Assembly (NCBI RefSeq): GCF_020921035.1
Contig: NC_063151.1
Location: 26,914,934 to 26,978,933, forward strand
From: Rhodamnia argentea
Lineage: Eukaryota > Streptophyta > Magnoliopsida > Myrtales > Myrtaceae
Reading direction: 5' to 3'
Length of the DNA: 64,000 nucleotides
In this document: positions 1-10,755 of the stretch, piece by piece
Layout of the letters: each line of letters begins with the position of its first letter
Numbering within the stretch: position 1 is the stretch's first letter
Position numbers and translations under genes: made by a program
Notes under the pieces: model-generated
What the model was told of the DNA's origin: nothing
The model's input: the letters and a program-made list of their open reading frames with translations, nothing else
Databases searched by the model: none

Positions 1-19
1 AGGAATGATTGTTTGGCAG

Positions 20-1832
20 GCAATTCCAAGGACCATTTGGCTGGACAAATCTGGAAAACAGTTAGTGCAATGGCCGATACTGGAAATAGAGAAGCTACAT
101 AACAGCCAAGTTGTTTTGCCCAACAAATTGATTAAGGGAGGTACAGTTCTTGAAGTGTCTGGTGTAACAGCTGCACAGGTGAGCTTTTCTGCTCACGTTT
201 CCGTCAGGCATGATGATAGGTTTCATTTGAGCCACAAGCCACCCACAACTCTAAACTCTTCTCCTTTTAATTTTCGGTAACCGATAAGTGGGCGGTGATT
301 ACTCTATAGGCTTCATCTTCATTGGTTTTCTTCGTTTTACTTTGACAACCTCAAAGATTTTCTTCAAGATTACAACTTACCTATGGCTATGGCTATCGGA
401 CAGTTTTTCGGGGCCTGTGACAATTACTGAATCCGCACTCATTGCCTTGATAACATAAGTTAGCAAACACTGAATTACTTCACACATGAATGAAATAACT
501 TCCACATTAAGAAAAATTCCTTTCACGGGAATGTCATCCCGTGCTTCTTGACACCACACTATAGGCGGACCCGACTCTTTTGCTAACCTAACCCCCCTGT
601 TCTAGAATGCTAAAATGGGTATGATCCCTGCAATCTCCTTTTTCATTGCAGGCAGATGTGGAGGTCTTATTTGAAGTAAAAGGGCTCGAGAAGGCAGAAG
701 TGTTCGACCCAACGTGGACCAACCCGCAAATGCTGTGTAGCCAAAAGGGTGCTTCAGTTAAAGGTAGCCTCGGACCATTTGGATTGCTGGTCATGGCGTC
801 AAAAGGATTGGAAGAATACACAGCAGTGTTCTTCAGAATTTTCAAAGGCCAGAACAAATATGTTGTCCTCATGTGTAGTGACCAGAGCAGGTCCAACCTC
901 CCTCTCTTTATTTTCTTTCTTTATCTCAAGGGCACATATTCCACCCACCAATCCCCAGAGAGTTTCTGATTTTTGGCCCTCTGTATATCTATTTTCAGAT
1001 CTTCCCTTAACAATAGCAATGATAAGACCACTTATGGAGCACTCCTGGATGTGGACCCTCTGCACGAGAAGCTGTCGTTGAGGACCTTGGTGAGTTCATT
1101 TAATAGACATGAACAAGACTTCACATGTGTCTGATCTAGACTTGGAAATTCTTTCTGCATATCTAATCTGGTCAATCTGTGCATTATATACATAAACTAA
1201 TGGATCATCATAAGCGGCAAGTTGTAAAGTGTAACCCCATAGTGCTGATGTCCATCAAAAGCTTTCGTTCAGATTCCCACCGACTAAATTTAGCCAGATT
1301 CAGCATCTTTTTAAGTTTTCGACCTTTTGATTTGTCCCAACTCTGCATGTGGAAGCTTACTCATACCTATAAATGTCTCCATCTCCTTGCACTATTCTAT
1401 GTTTAGTAGGTGTTGTCGCTTGTCATGCCAATTTGGTATGATTCTCCCTCTTCGGCATGCTTTAAAAGCTTAAATGTTTCTCGAACCATCCTCCATTTTC
1501 GGCCAAACCCATTTCATTTAGGCGCTCACTTTGTTGCACCCAATAAAGGAAACAAAGATGACAATTCAGCGGCAAGAAGCCACGTTTCCGAATCCTAAGC
1601 TATCGGAACTCATGATTAATTTGCTTTGACTATCTTCCTTTGCCTTCAACAGATAGATCATTCTATAGTGGAGAGTTTTGGTGGTGGAGGGAAGAGTTGC
1701 ATCACAGCTAGGGTTTACCCTGTATTGGCTGTGGAAGATGGAACCCACCTGCATGTCTTCAACAACGGGACTCAGAGTGTCGAAGTGCTGACGTTAAGTG
1801 CATGGAGCATGAAGAAGGCTAAGATCAATTGA
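20..1832 (+). CDS. Cell-wall invertase (beta-fructofuranosidase, GH32), 3' exons of tandem copy 1
   Basis: Acid invertases of GH32 hydrolyse sucrose to glucose and fructose in the apoplast and so control sucrose unloading into sinks. Only the last four coding exons lie in the window: 20-178, 652-890, 999-1089 and 1653-1832 (TGA). Each has consensus AG/GT borders, and their lengths (159, 239, 91, 180 bp) equal those of exons 4-7 of the complete paralogue at 10308-14069. They encode the end of the catalytic domain and the C-terminal beta-sandwich ([45 protein letters not shown]). No frameshift or stop is present. The exons carrying NDPNG, RDP and ECP lie to the left, so I cannot tell whether the whole gene is functional. 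The 3' end faces the GLYR pseudogene tail-to-tail. Confidence 0.9.
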
Positions 1833-2841
1833 CCCCATCTGTTGAATTAAATGAAGGAAATGACGCATGAAGGAGATTTTTTATGGTTGAAGGAAGAAGT
1901 GAGGGAAATAAAATTGTTTGCTTGTTCAGTTATCAAATAACAAATTTGAAACGAGGGTTACTACTGAAACAAGAATAATCAGAGATTTCAAATGTTCCCT
2001 AAACTTATAACAGAAGGTTATCTGCCCTCTTATTTAGACAAGCACTTGTGATTTTGTTTTTTTGGGTCGAAAGAACTTGTGATTTGACTGCGGAGGAAAT
2101 TGGCATATGTTGAAAGATATATGGTTTGCGGGTAAAACCCGAAAAGCGCTAAGAAATATATCTCACCCGACCAAAAAGAGGCTTGTTTACAGAAGACAAC
2201 AGAACATGCTGGTGAATGCAACTTCAACAATTATAAGCGCTTGTCATCAACACTAGGAAAAAAGCAAGGTGGAAAAATGCGAAAGAAAAGCACGGATTTG
2301 ACCATCTGTTGTTGCTACAAATCTATTCCTCTTTCATCCCGATCCCATCACATTAATTTGTTGGGAGACAGAAAGAGAATTGTCTATTTTTCACTGAGAC
2401 AAAAATTGGCACTTGTTACTGTAAAGTCAATCATGCAGAAGCAATTGCACTTCGCGCTCTACCTAACCAAACATTCTCCGATAGGCAGATGATGAACACT
2501 CTTTTGTCCATGACATCAATGGATAACACGGTTTAAAGTAGACTATAAGATCAATACTGTACATAGAGGCGAACAAATTCAATCATATTGCAAACCCTCC
2601 TTCATTTTAGTTTTGCCAATGTTAAACTAATGGCAGATGTAACCACACAACCATTCAGATGCCAAATCAAAGATCTGAACTTGTTACAAATCATATGGAT
2701 AAGACATGCACAAAGCTGCATTTGTCTTCCATGGAGGAAGAAAAATCTAACGAACACAGCAGGAGACATTGCCAACTTACCGTATGACCCAGGGCATCGA
2801 AAGAAAGTTCTCCGTATCAGCTAAGAAGATGCAGGCGTATC
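1833..2841. other. Intergenic spacer between convergent invertase copy 1 and GLYR pseudogene
   Basis: This is the shared 3' flank of the two convergent genes and matches 14070-15078. Short open frames are kept in both copies, but recent duplication explains that and their codons show no family I recognise. It contains one micro-insertion with a duplicated flank (2044-2085). Confidence 0.7.
2044..2085 (-). mobile_element. Micro-retroposon: poly(A) tail remnant with 11-bp target duplication
   Basis: The repeat ACTTGTGATTT occurs at 2044-2054 and 2075-2085. Between them are 20 bp that read on the minus strand TCTTTCGACCC followed by an A run. The same insertion is at 14282-14323 in the other duplicate, so it predates the duplication. 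Confidence 0.7.
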
Positions 2842-2943
2842 TCATTGTTTCGCTTTAAGTGCTTCAATGACTGCTGAAAAGTCCTGGTCACTCAGGCCAT
2901 GAGACTTTGCTACTTTGTACATTTCATTTGCCGCTGCTGCAAC

Positions 2944-5351
2944 GGGGTGAGATATAAAATTTCAATGAGTCAACGCCTAAGTTCGAGTAGGACATTGACT
3001 CGCTTAAGACATCCTAAGCATGCAATACAATAACGATAGTAACCCAAGAGCGTGCGATCCTTGCAACGCTTTACCAATCGTCGAGTCAAATCCAATATCA
3101 ACAATCCACCATCAAGCACATGCAAGCTTACTCTCACCTTGATCCACACATTAAATAATTCATATATAACATGCAATCAAATACAAACAACCAAGGTACA
3201 TAACCCGAACACTCATCATAAATTGCATGCACAATGCACCACACATGTTCCAATTATTAACGACCGTTCCCGGTCTTAGCAAAACCATGCTCTTTCGGCA
3301 GAATCGGGCACCGTTCCATTCCTTCGGCAACGGCAAGCGACAAACCATGTGGTTCCAAGTACCCTCGGCATGGATTAACGATCAGACATTCCCGTAGGGA
3401 ACGTCGGTCCGTCACAAGCTGCGACCGGCATCTAATAAGTCGTGTGGTTCCAAGTACCTTCGGCACGAACTTACCAGGCTCGAACCCTCGTATCCGAGGG
3501 TCGGCTTTGTCCTCACGTACCCGAGAAGACAGTATCCATTATGTGACCACACACGCACGATAGGCAACCGGCCAATTTATATCTTTGCATTTAACCCAAT
3601 GCACATATACAAACAGTTGTGCTCAAAACTTGGCTCGATGCCATTTTCATGCTTAAAATATCAGTCTATACGTGATCACATAAATACACATATTGTCCAC
3701 CGGACTTTACATCTATATATATAGGACAATCGGTTATCAAATTCACACCAGTCGGGACACTCAACAGTCACCAGACAATCACCCAACAATAATAATTCAA
3801 TAATTAATTAACAATTAAATAATTATCGCGATACTAATTAATTGATTTAATTACAATTAAACTAGCAATTAATAAATCTCGAATATGAATAATTAAATCT
3901 ATCTTAATTAATTAACCCGACTTTCGTTAATCTATCTCAGTCAATTAATCCATGCTTCGATTAATTATCACCTTAATAATAAACTGATCTAATATCAGAC
4001 AAACAGTGTAATTATAATTTAAATAAATACATCTAGCACCCGCTAATTATTTTTATCGCAGTCCACAACAATTGCTCTAATTCTCGAACGCAGTTAACAC
4101 CCTAATCAGAGTTTAGGAGTCGACTCACTACTCCGATGTTCGATGTAGAGTCGGGCGTGGTGGTGTCGAAATCGGCGACACGAGTTGAATCGGGTCTCGG
4201 ATTACTGTTTGGGTCGGGTTGCGGTTCGGGTCAGATCTCGGGTTTTGGGTCGTGTCAGATATCGGGGTTCGGGTCGGGTCAGGCGGGCTACTGTTCACGG
4301 CATGGGGATTTCGGGTGGCTGGGGTGGAGGAGCTGGCGTCGGGGGCTGGTGGTCGGCGATGGGGCGGGCTGGACACGGCGGTGGGGCTGAGCACGGCGCG
4401 ACTGGAACGGAGGTGGGTCGCGGCCGTGGGTCTCGGGTGAGGTGCGAGTAGCGGAGGAAGGTCGTGGTAGCTCAGATCTGGGTTGGATAGGCGTCGGGGA
4501 CGGGGGCGGTGGCTGGGACGAGCTTGGACAACCACGACTCTCCGGTGTCAGGGTCGCGAGCTCGTGGATTTGGGTCTCGGTTCCGGCGGTGTCGCGGGTT
4601 CGAGGCAGCAGCGGCGGTTCGGCGAGGCGACGGCACGAAGGACGAACAGCCGGAGTGGTGCGACGGCGGACGAAGGTGGAGGCTGGGTGGTGGTGGCTGT
4701 GCGGTTGGGTGTCGCACGGTGGAGAGGTTGGTCGCTCGGTTGCAGAAAAAGAAAGAAAGAAGAGAAGTGAAGAAGAAAGAAGAAGAGGAAGATGATGTAC
4801 GGGAGATGGGATGGGATGGGCTGTCGCGCAGAAGAGAGAGGAAGAGAGGCAGAGAGAAAAGAAAAGAAAAAGGAGGGGGCAGTCAGCACGTGGAGGAGGG
4901 AAGAGAGAGAGAGAGAGAGCGCATTGATGGAAGAGAGAGAAAAGATGGGATGTAGAGATGGAGATGGGTTTTCACCGGGGGGGGAGGGATTTCGGTCAAA
5001 GTAAGAAGAGAGAGTGGGTCTATGATCTCTTCAAAATTAATTTTTTTTTTTGTACTGCTAAAAATCTGAGGGTAGATTGGTAATTGGTAAAAATAGATAC
5101 CGGTAGTCATTCGGCTCAATCGATTGAGAGCAAAATTAAAATTTTGGCATTTAGGATTCGGACAAGTCTGAATTTACGCGCGAAGGGTATCAACATTACG
5201 AGTCAACGTTTAACAATTCAAACTTGACTTTCTCTGACAGATATCTCGAAACAACCAATCATCGTCTCTTAAATCCTCAAAATCCAAATTTTATTTTTCA
5301 CGTTGGAATTCATAATTTTTCTTACAGACACCCAATTTCTAGGACGTCACA
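2944..5351 (-). mobile_element. 2.4-kb insertion, probable solo LTR of a retrotransposon
   Basis: Copy 1 and copy 2 match up to GCTGCTGCAA (about 2942 / 15179) and again from GATTCTATTTCAG (5352 / about 15267). The 2.4 kb between has no counterpart in copy 2, and about 85 bp of the original sequence is lost. On the minus strand the insert begins TGTGACGTCCTAG, a typical plant LTR start. It is AT-rich at its ends and has a GC-rich block (4128-4740) followed by GA-rich DNA (4740-5010). I find no protease, RT or integrase sequence and no clear target duplication. A solo LTR formed with a flanking deletion fits best. The GC-rich open frames look compositional, not coding. Confidence 0.5.
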
Positions 5352-6138
5352 GATTCTATTTCAGTTGAGGGTTGTCCTTACAAGTTTACAAACCTTCTGC
5401 TGATGCTTCAAAGGAAACGCCGGGGGATACTGGGATTGGACCATCGAAGGACCTTTGACTGAGTACATAGGTGCACTAATGGCTCCCTGTGACACCACCT
5501 GCAATATGACTAGGTCCCAGTCTCAATGTATCCTAAGAAGGAGCTTAGTTTGATTGATAAGGGAAAACAATAATAACGAAACCAATGAAAAGATAGATTT
5601 ATCTAAAGAGTAATCTTTTTGCTGCTACTTGAGCTCATATCCTTACTTGTGCGCTTCAGGCATTGTTCATTCACTTAGCCCGTATAGACAATATCCTGAT
5701 TTGAAATGGAGTATGCTCTTCAATTATAGGCATTGTTCATTCACTTGTAGCGTTTATATTACTTGGTTTACAAATACCTTTAAATGGTTTTGAGTCTTGT
5801 TAAACATTATGCACAAAAGTACTCCATAGTTTTGCAGTTTAGACATTTAGCATGCAAGGTTAAATGTGGAAGACTTATAATCCCTAAGCATGATCAATGA
5901 GCAAAGATATCAAGCAGCAAGTTTCTAAGTCAAGTTTAATACCATCCCACCAGTGTACCTGACGACAGTCATGTGATAGATATCCCTACGATTTTGTGGT
6001 GTTAGACTTGAACATCGGATGAATTAAAGGAAGATGATATCATTGACTGGAGCAACAGAAAGACAAATAACTCTGATCATCTTATATCAACAATCCATAA
6101 TTCATTGATGCACAGATATCCTTTCAGAAACGGTAATG

Positions 6139-6183
6139 TCAAGATATCTATTTGACCCAAAAAAAAAAAAATCAAGATATCTA
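6139..6183 (+). mobile_element. Micro-retroposon with perfect 12-bp target duplication
   Basis: TCAAGATATCTA is present at 6139-6150 and 6172-6183. The 21 bp between read TTTGACCC followed by 13 A. The orthologous insertion is at 16054-16095. It lies in an intron of GLYR. Confidence 0.75.
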
Positions 6184-7479
6184 CATTTTGTCAAAACCAT
6201 ACCGCAGATTATGATTTCTAGACATGTTAGAGTGCGTGACGTCAACAATACATCTAATGTAATTCGCATAAGCATCATAAGCAAGTGTATATAGCACATA
6301 TCCAGACATAAACAGCGTATACAGCACATATTAACACAAGTATCACTTGTGGTTAAAAGAAGTACCTCTACAAGTATATTAGGATCCACCCTACTTTCTC
6401 GCTAAGGAGTAATCCTTCAGAAAATGATGCCATCATACTAGTCAATGTCAAGAGAAGAGTGAGTGAGGGTTAGCAAGCACAATGATCAGCAAATCATTCA
6501 TGAAATAGAAACAATAAAAATAAAAATTCTGCAGCACCTTCCCATGATCATGTTGACAACAAGTTTCATAGCAGCTCCATTTCCAACATCGCCAAGGTAA
6601 AATTTTGACTGGGTTCCAACACTTTTGCCCTAAGCACAAGGATCATATTTGGCAAATGAAGGAGGAGAACTCAATAAAAAAGAGAGACTACCTTTCCCAT
6701 GATGTCAAGAAATGGAGCAACCATCTCATACAGAGCTTTGTCACCTGAATGATTACCAACACTACAATTACTCTATGGCGTACTTCAGTGCCAAAGAGAT
6801 GTCATTAGTATTTACGAGCAAATTATATTCTTCAAAGTTACTAGCAATTATGCTACTTCTACAATGCTCCATTCCAGGTATTTCACACAAGAATTGACAT
6901 TGAATAGGAAACATACCATGAACCACAAGTTTCAACTACTTAATGGATAAAGGAAATGAATGGGGCCTCCCTGCTGTGAGAAAGATCAATTGCCCATCTT
7001 CGGCAGGCTTTTTGGAGCCTGAAACAGGAGCCTGGAGGAAATGCATTTGCTCATCAAAATAGTTTCACGAAATCTAAATCACATCACAGTGTCTCAATTA
7101 AAAATTTACTGATATACTTCATCTCAATATAATCATGTATAAATGCAAGACAGTAATTTTACCTCCAAAAATAGTGCTCCAGTACCCTGGATACGACCAC
7201 TAATAAACTTAGAAGTGGCCCCATCAACTGTCGAAACATCCACATACCTGCCAATGAAAATGCATATTATTCAATTTTCCTGCGATATGTTATTTTGCAT
7301 GAAAAGAAGTATTTGAATATGTATGAGCAGACGCCTGCGAGATCCACTTGGAGAATGTCAGTAGAGCAATCATGCAATGCGGTTCCCAAGTTAATCAACA
7401 AGCTGCCAAAGATTGATGAAGATAGGCCAGGTGGAGAGAGAGAATAGGAGTTGCAAATTCTGATAATATAATATTGGCC

Positions 7480-8130
7480 CATCCGACTAATTTTCCTGCA
7501 ATTGTGTCAATTCAGTCCATTTGACTAATTTTGGCTGATCGGTGCCGACGTGGCAATTTTCAATAATTTTATTTTTATTTTTTTAGTTTCAATATGTTAT
7601 TTATTTTCTTTCGTTTTTATTCTTCCTTCTTCCTCTTCCTCCTCCTCCCGGGCTTGTTTCGTAAGGGCGAGGTCGACCTCACCGGCCTCCGGCAATATGA
7701 TGCAAGAAAGACGGCATTTTCCAAACACTTGAGGTGCATCGACAATGGCCTAGCAAAAAAATTGCGAGATCAAAATTGTAGAAATTGAGGGCTGTGGATC
7801 TGGCTAGGGAGAGCCTCACTCGAGGCCGGCGAGGTTGACCTCAACAAACAGCGATGAGGTCGCCCGACGAGGAGACCTTGCCCTTGCAAGGGGAGCCTCG
7901 CCTTGACTACAAGGGAGAAGGGAATAAAATAAAAATGAAAAATAATAAAAGTATCATTAAAAATTTTCACGCCAGTATGGGCCGATCAAAGTTGGGCGAA
8001 TGGATTGAATTGCCCAAATGCAAAATTATTAGGACTTCATCACTAAAAATAAAGGTTTAAGATTGAATTGGTACGATTGCAATAGGTTTTTAGGATTTTT
8101 ATGATTTTTATGATAATTCCACCCTAAACT
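7480..8130. mobile_element. Degenerate inverted-repeat (foldback-type) transposon at the duplication breakpoint
   Basis: The left arm (about 7490-7565) and right arm (about 7965-8035) are imperfect inverted repeats. The core CAATTCAGTCCATT on the left pairs with AATGGATTGAATTG on the right, and both arms hold a GATCGG motif. The interior is GC-rich and has no recognisable transposase. It starts exactly where similarity between the duplicated blocks ends. Confidence 0.5.
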
Positions 8131-8254
8131 AATTAATTGATCCAATTAAATTCTGAAATTTAAAAATGATCGATTTACACGTAACAGAAAAAACGGTATT
8201 AAGACAAAAACCGCAGACGTGGGATGACTGACGATCCCAATAAGACAAAGGAAT

Positions 8255-8301
8255 TCTAATCCTCGTTTTTTTTTTTTTGGTCGAAAGTCTAATCCTCGTT
8301 T
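8255..8301 (-). mobile_element. Micro-retroposon with perfect 14-bp target duplication
   Basis: TCTAATCCTCGTTT occurs at 8255-8268 and 8288-8301. The 19 bp between read on the minus strand CTTTCGACC plus an A run. Confidence 0.75.
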
Positions 8302-9187
8302 ATAAGGTACAAAGTTGAAAGTTGACGTGTGATTGTGATCTTTCAATTTCCATCTCTTTTCCGGCTACGTCTAGAACAATTAAATTTCTCTCTCTCCCTC
8401 TCGTGAGACATTTATAATTTAAAAAAAAAAGCTAATTAAGCAAGCTTTATATTGTTTAGTCAAGTTTATATCCATAAATTAGCGACCACAAGTATTTGAA
8501 TGTTCTTTAATTTTGATCATTCGACATGCTTCGTAGTCATCGTTTTCGTCAATCGAACTTGTATTTCAAGGTCTTCACCCTCTTAAATATTTAACCAAGC
8601 TTTCCCTGAGGATTACATGAGGGAGCTTTGGAGTCTCATAGAGGAAAGTAACACTAAACCTGAGAGGGCATTTTAGTGCTAATAATGTGCCTACGTGTAA
8701 TTTTCAGGTTAAAGCGGAGTAGAGAGCACAGCTGCTAATGACGCACGCATAAATTCCGTCATTATTATGTATGGCCTGGACTCCTGCCATATGTTGGGGC
8801 AATACTTTTTGTAGTTGTAACCCGAAAACTTGTAATTCTGACAATCGATACTGATAGTGAAGAAATTACCTAATGTTGCACTGTGATTTTTTCCTTTATA
8901 ATTTTGAAAGGGTTTTTCACGTAAAAATTACGTGTTTATGATTTCTTTTTTTTTTTTCTCTTCGACTATTTGCGTTCCTAACATTAGAAACCAAATGTCA
9001 TTTCGCTTCTAATTTACCAGAAAAACCGACCTTTCCAACCTTCGTAATTTGTGAAAAATTAATTTGAATTTTGAACATTTGGAACGTTTCAAAGGGTGCA
9101 AGTCCGTACGGAAACTTTCTGCAATACTTCACGCCTTCGGTTTGGCCTCCAAAGATTGGTCAACTCGTCAACCACGGCACGCATCAA

Positions 9188-9227
9188 ATCAATGGAAATT
9201 TGACCAAAAAAAAAATCAACGGAAATT
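9188..9227 (+). mobile_element. Micro-retroposon with 13-bp target duplication (one mismatch)
   Basis: ATCAATGGAAATT at 9188-9200 and ATCAACGGAAATT at 9215-9227 flank TGACC plus an A run. This is the shortest insert of the series. Confidence 0.65.
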
Positions 9228-10220
9228 GACAAAAATCATAAAAAAAATTGCACACGCATTAGATTAAGGCCCATTTGGTATTATGGTCGTATCAATAAAT
9301 CCGACTGTTAGGCGGCATGTCTCATAACATATGGAATAGTGCGAATTTACGGTTCTATGCAATCTGTCAATTGAACTAATTTCTAATTTATTATACTTTC
9401 GGCTATGAAATCATGTAATTTTCGACACACTGTATATGCGTGTTATAATTTTGAGAGCTATTGAAATTATATCACCCAAGCTTCTTTTTTTTTTTTGCAC
9501 TCTACATCTGACTATAAAATCAATTGGGTGTGCAAAAATTTCGTCCTTATGATTAAGTAGTCCTAGCGTGTAACACACGAAGGTAACGATATCTTCTCAT
9601 GTAAACACACACCCCGTATTAAGATATATTCATTGCGGTTCACAGACAAAATGTCCATTTTAGGTATTTGTTGAATTTTAGTCTCGATCGGCTTCTTCAT
9701 TCGGGATTCATAATGTTATGATTTCGATTCATGATCGGGTTAACTCAAGTCGCAGATAAAAAAAAAATATACGCGATTAAATATATATGTGTGTTTTTTG
9801 CGAATCACTAACTTTATTTTTCTCCACTACACTTCCTATTAATGCGCCCATTGCCAAACCAAGTTGATCATCAAATCCAGTAAGTAGGAGGAGAGATTTG
9901 GGCAAAACTACAGGCTCGAGATTGGGAAAGCCGTAGCTGTCTTGTCTCACCCTCTTCCTTGACCTGTCGCATCCCTCATTATTTTAGTCATCAAAAACCA
10001 GCTTTGAACGTTGACTTCAGAACCCCAGACGAAAGACCTGGCCAAAAAAAAAAAAAAAAAAGGAGAAAAGGAAGAAAGAAAGAAAGAATCACGTACTTTT
10101 CTGTGATGTAAGAATACGATGTGATTCTTCGACCTCCTCCTCTCATCTCTTCTGCAGGCATATCTCTCTCCTTCTCTGTGATGTGACTAATTTACCTACA
10201 CTTCACCGGGATCACCACTC

Positions 10221-10228
10221 TATATAAT
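10221..10228 (+). promoter_or_regulatory. Probable TATA box of the cell-wall invertase gene
   Basis: TATATAAT lies 80-87 bp upstream of the ATG at 10308, in a pyrimidine-rich context (CACTC before it, CTGTTCTTCTC after). That leaves a short 5' UTR of about 50 bp. Confidence 0.55.
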
Positions 10229-10307
10229 CTGTTCTTCTCGCAGCTCAAAAGCTCAGAAGCTGTAGGGAAGCGCCGTTCTTCTGAACAGACAGGATACACG
10301 CCACGCC

Positions 10308-10517
10308 ATGGCCAAACCCAGCTCTCTTCTTCATCTTCTTGCTTCTGTTGTGACGGTCCTTGCCATCTCTCTCTTGCTTGGCCATGGTGTTCTCCATGTT
10401 GGGGCCTCTCACAGAGTCTACAGGAATTTGCGGAAAACTGTCGAGTCCACCTCTGTGAAGCAGCCTTACAGGACTTCTTATCATTTCCAACCTCCCAAGA
10501 ACTGGATGAATGGTTTG

Positions 10518-10559
<42 letters not shown>

Positions 10560-10715
10560 ACACACACACACACAAACACACATGTAGGTTTCTGCCATGA
10601 ATGTGGCTAACAGTTTTGTTTTGCTTTGCTGGTTTATTCTTCGCGTTGGTTTGACCTGGTCTGGTGGTGAAATGGACAAACCGGTTTCGTGGGATTCTCA
10701 GATCCAAATGGTCAG

Positions 10716-10755
<40 letters not shown>

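Larger units (their letters stand above)
2842..7247 (-). pseudogene. GLYR pseudogene (copy 1), truncated and disrupted
   Basis: This is the duplicated 3' half of the glyoxylate/succinic semialdehyde reductase gene. Exons matching exons 6-12 of the intact gene are at 7163-7247, 6971-7031, 6692-6744, 6538-6608, about 6366-6437, 5394-5498 and 2842-~2943. Four lesions are visible. (1) Exons 1-5, with transit peptide and Rossmann motif, are absent because the duplication ends at 7479. (2) The donor after the APVSGSKKPAEDG exon is GG instead of GT (minus strand, 6969-6970). (3) One base is missing from the exon at about 6390 (GGATCCACCC against GGATCCAACCC), which shifts the frame in VGLDPN. (4) The last exon is cut by a 2.4-kb insertion, and the codons for DLRLALGLAESVSQSTP are deleted. 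No functional reductase can come from it. Confidence 0.93.
1..7479. repeat. Segmental duplication, copy 1 (left end outside window)
   Basis: This stretch matches 12251-17386 nearly base for base, in the same order and orientation: invertase exons 4-7, the intergenic spacer, then the 3' exons of a GLYR gene on the opposite strand. Differences are scattered substitutions, small indels and one 2.4-kb insertion (about 2944-5351). Similarity stops after the shared ...ATATTGGCC at 7479 (17386 in the other copy). The left breakpoint lies outside the window. Introns and intergenic DNA are as conserved as exons, so the duplication is recent. Confidence 0.95.
8131..10220. other. Intergenic region upstream of the complete invertase gene
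   Basis: AT-rich DNA without a gene I can support. It holds two micro-insertions with duplicated flanks (8255-8301 and 9188-9227) and leads into the invertase promoter. Confidence 0.6.

Noticed and set aside
2241..2492. Open frame conserved between both duplicates (also 14479-14730)
   Set aside because: The whole spacer is equally conserved because the duplication is recent. No domain and no splice context.
4128..4955. Several overlapping open frames on both strands in a GC-rich block
   Set aside because: They overlap in many frames, have Arg/Pro/Gly-rich low-complexity products and sit inside the LTR-like insertion. This is composition, not genes.
10192..10707. 171-codon open frame on the minus strand
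   Set aside because: It is antisense to invertase exon 1 and runs through a microsatellite giving an Arg-Glu repeat.
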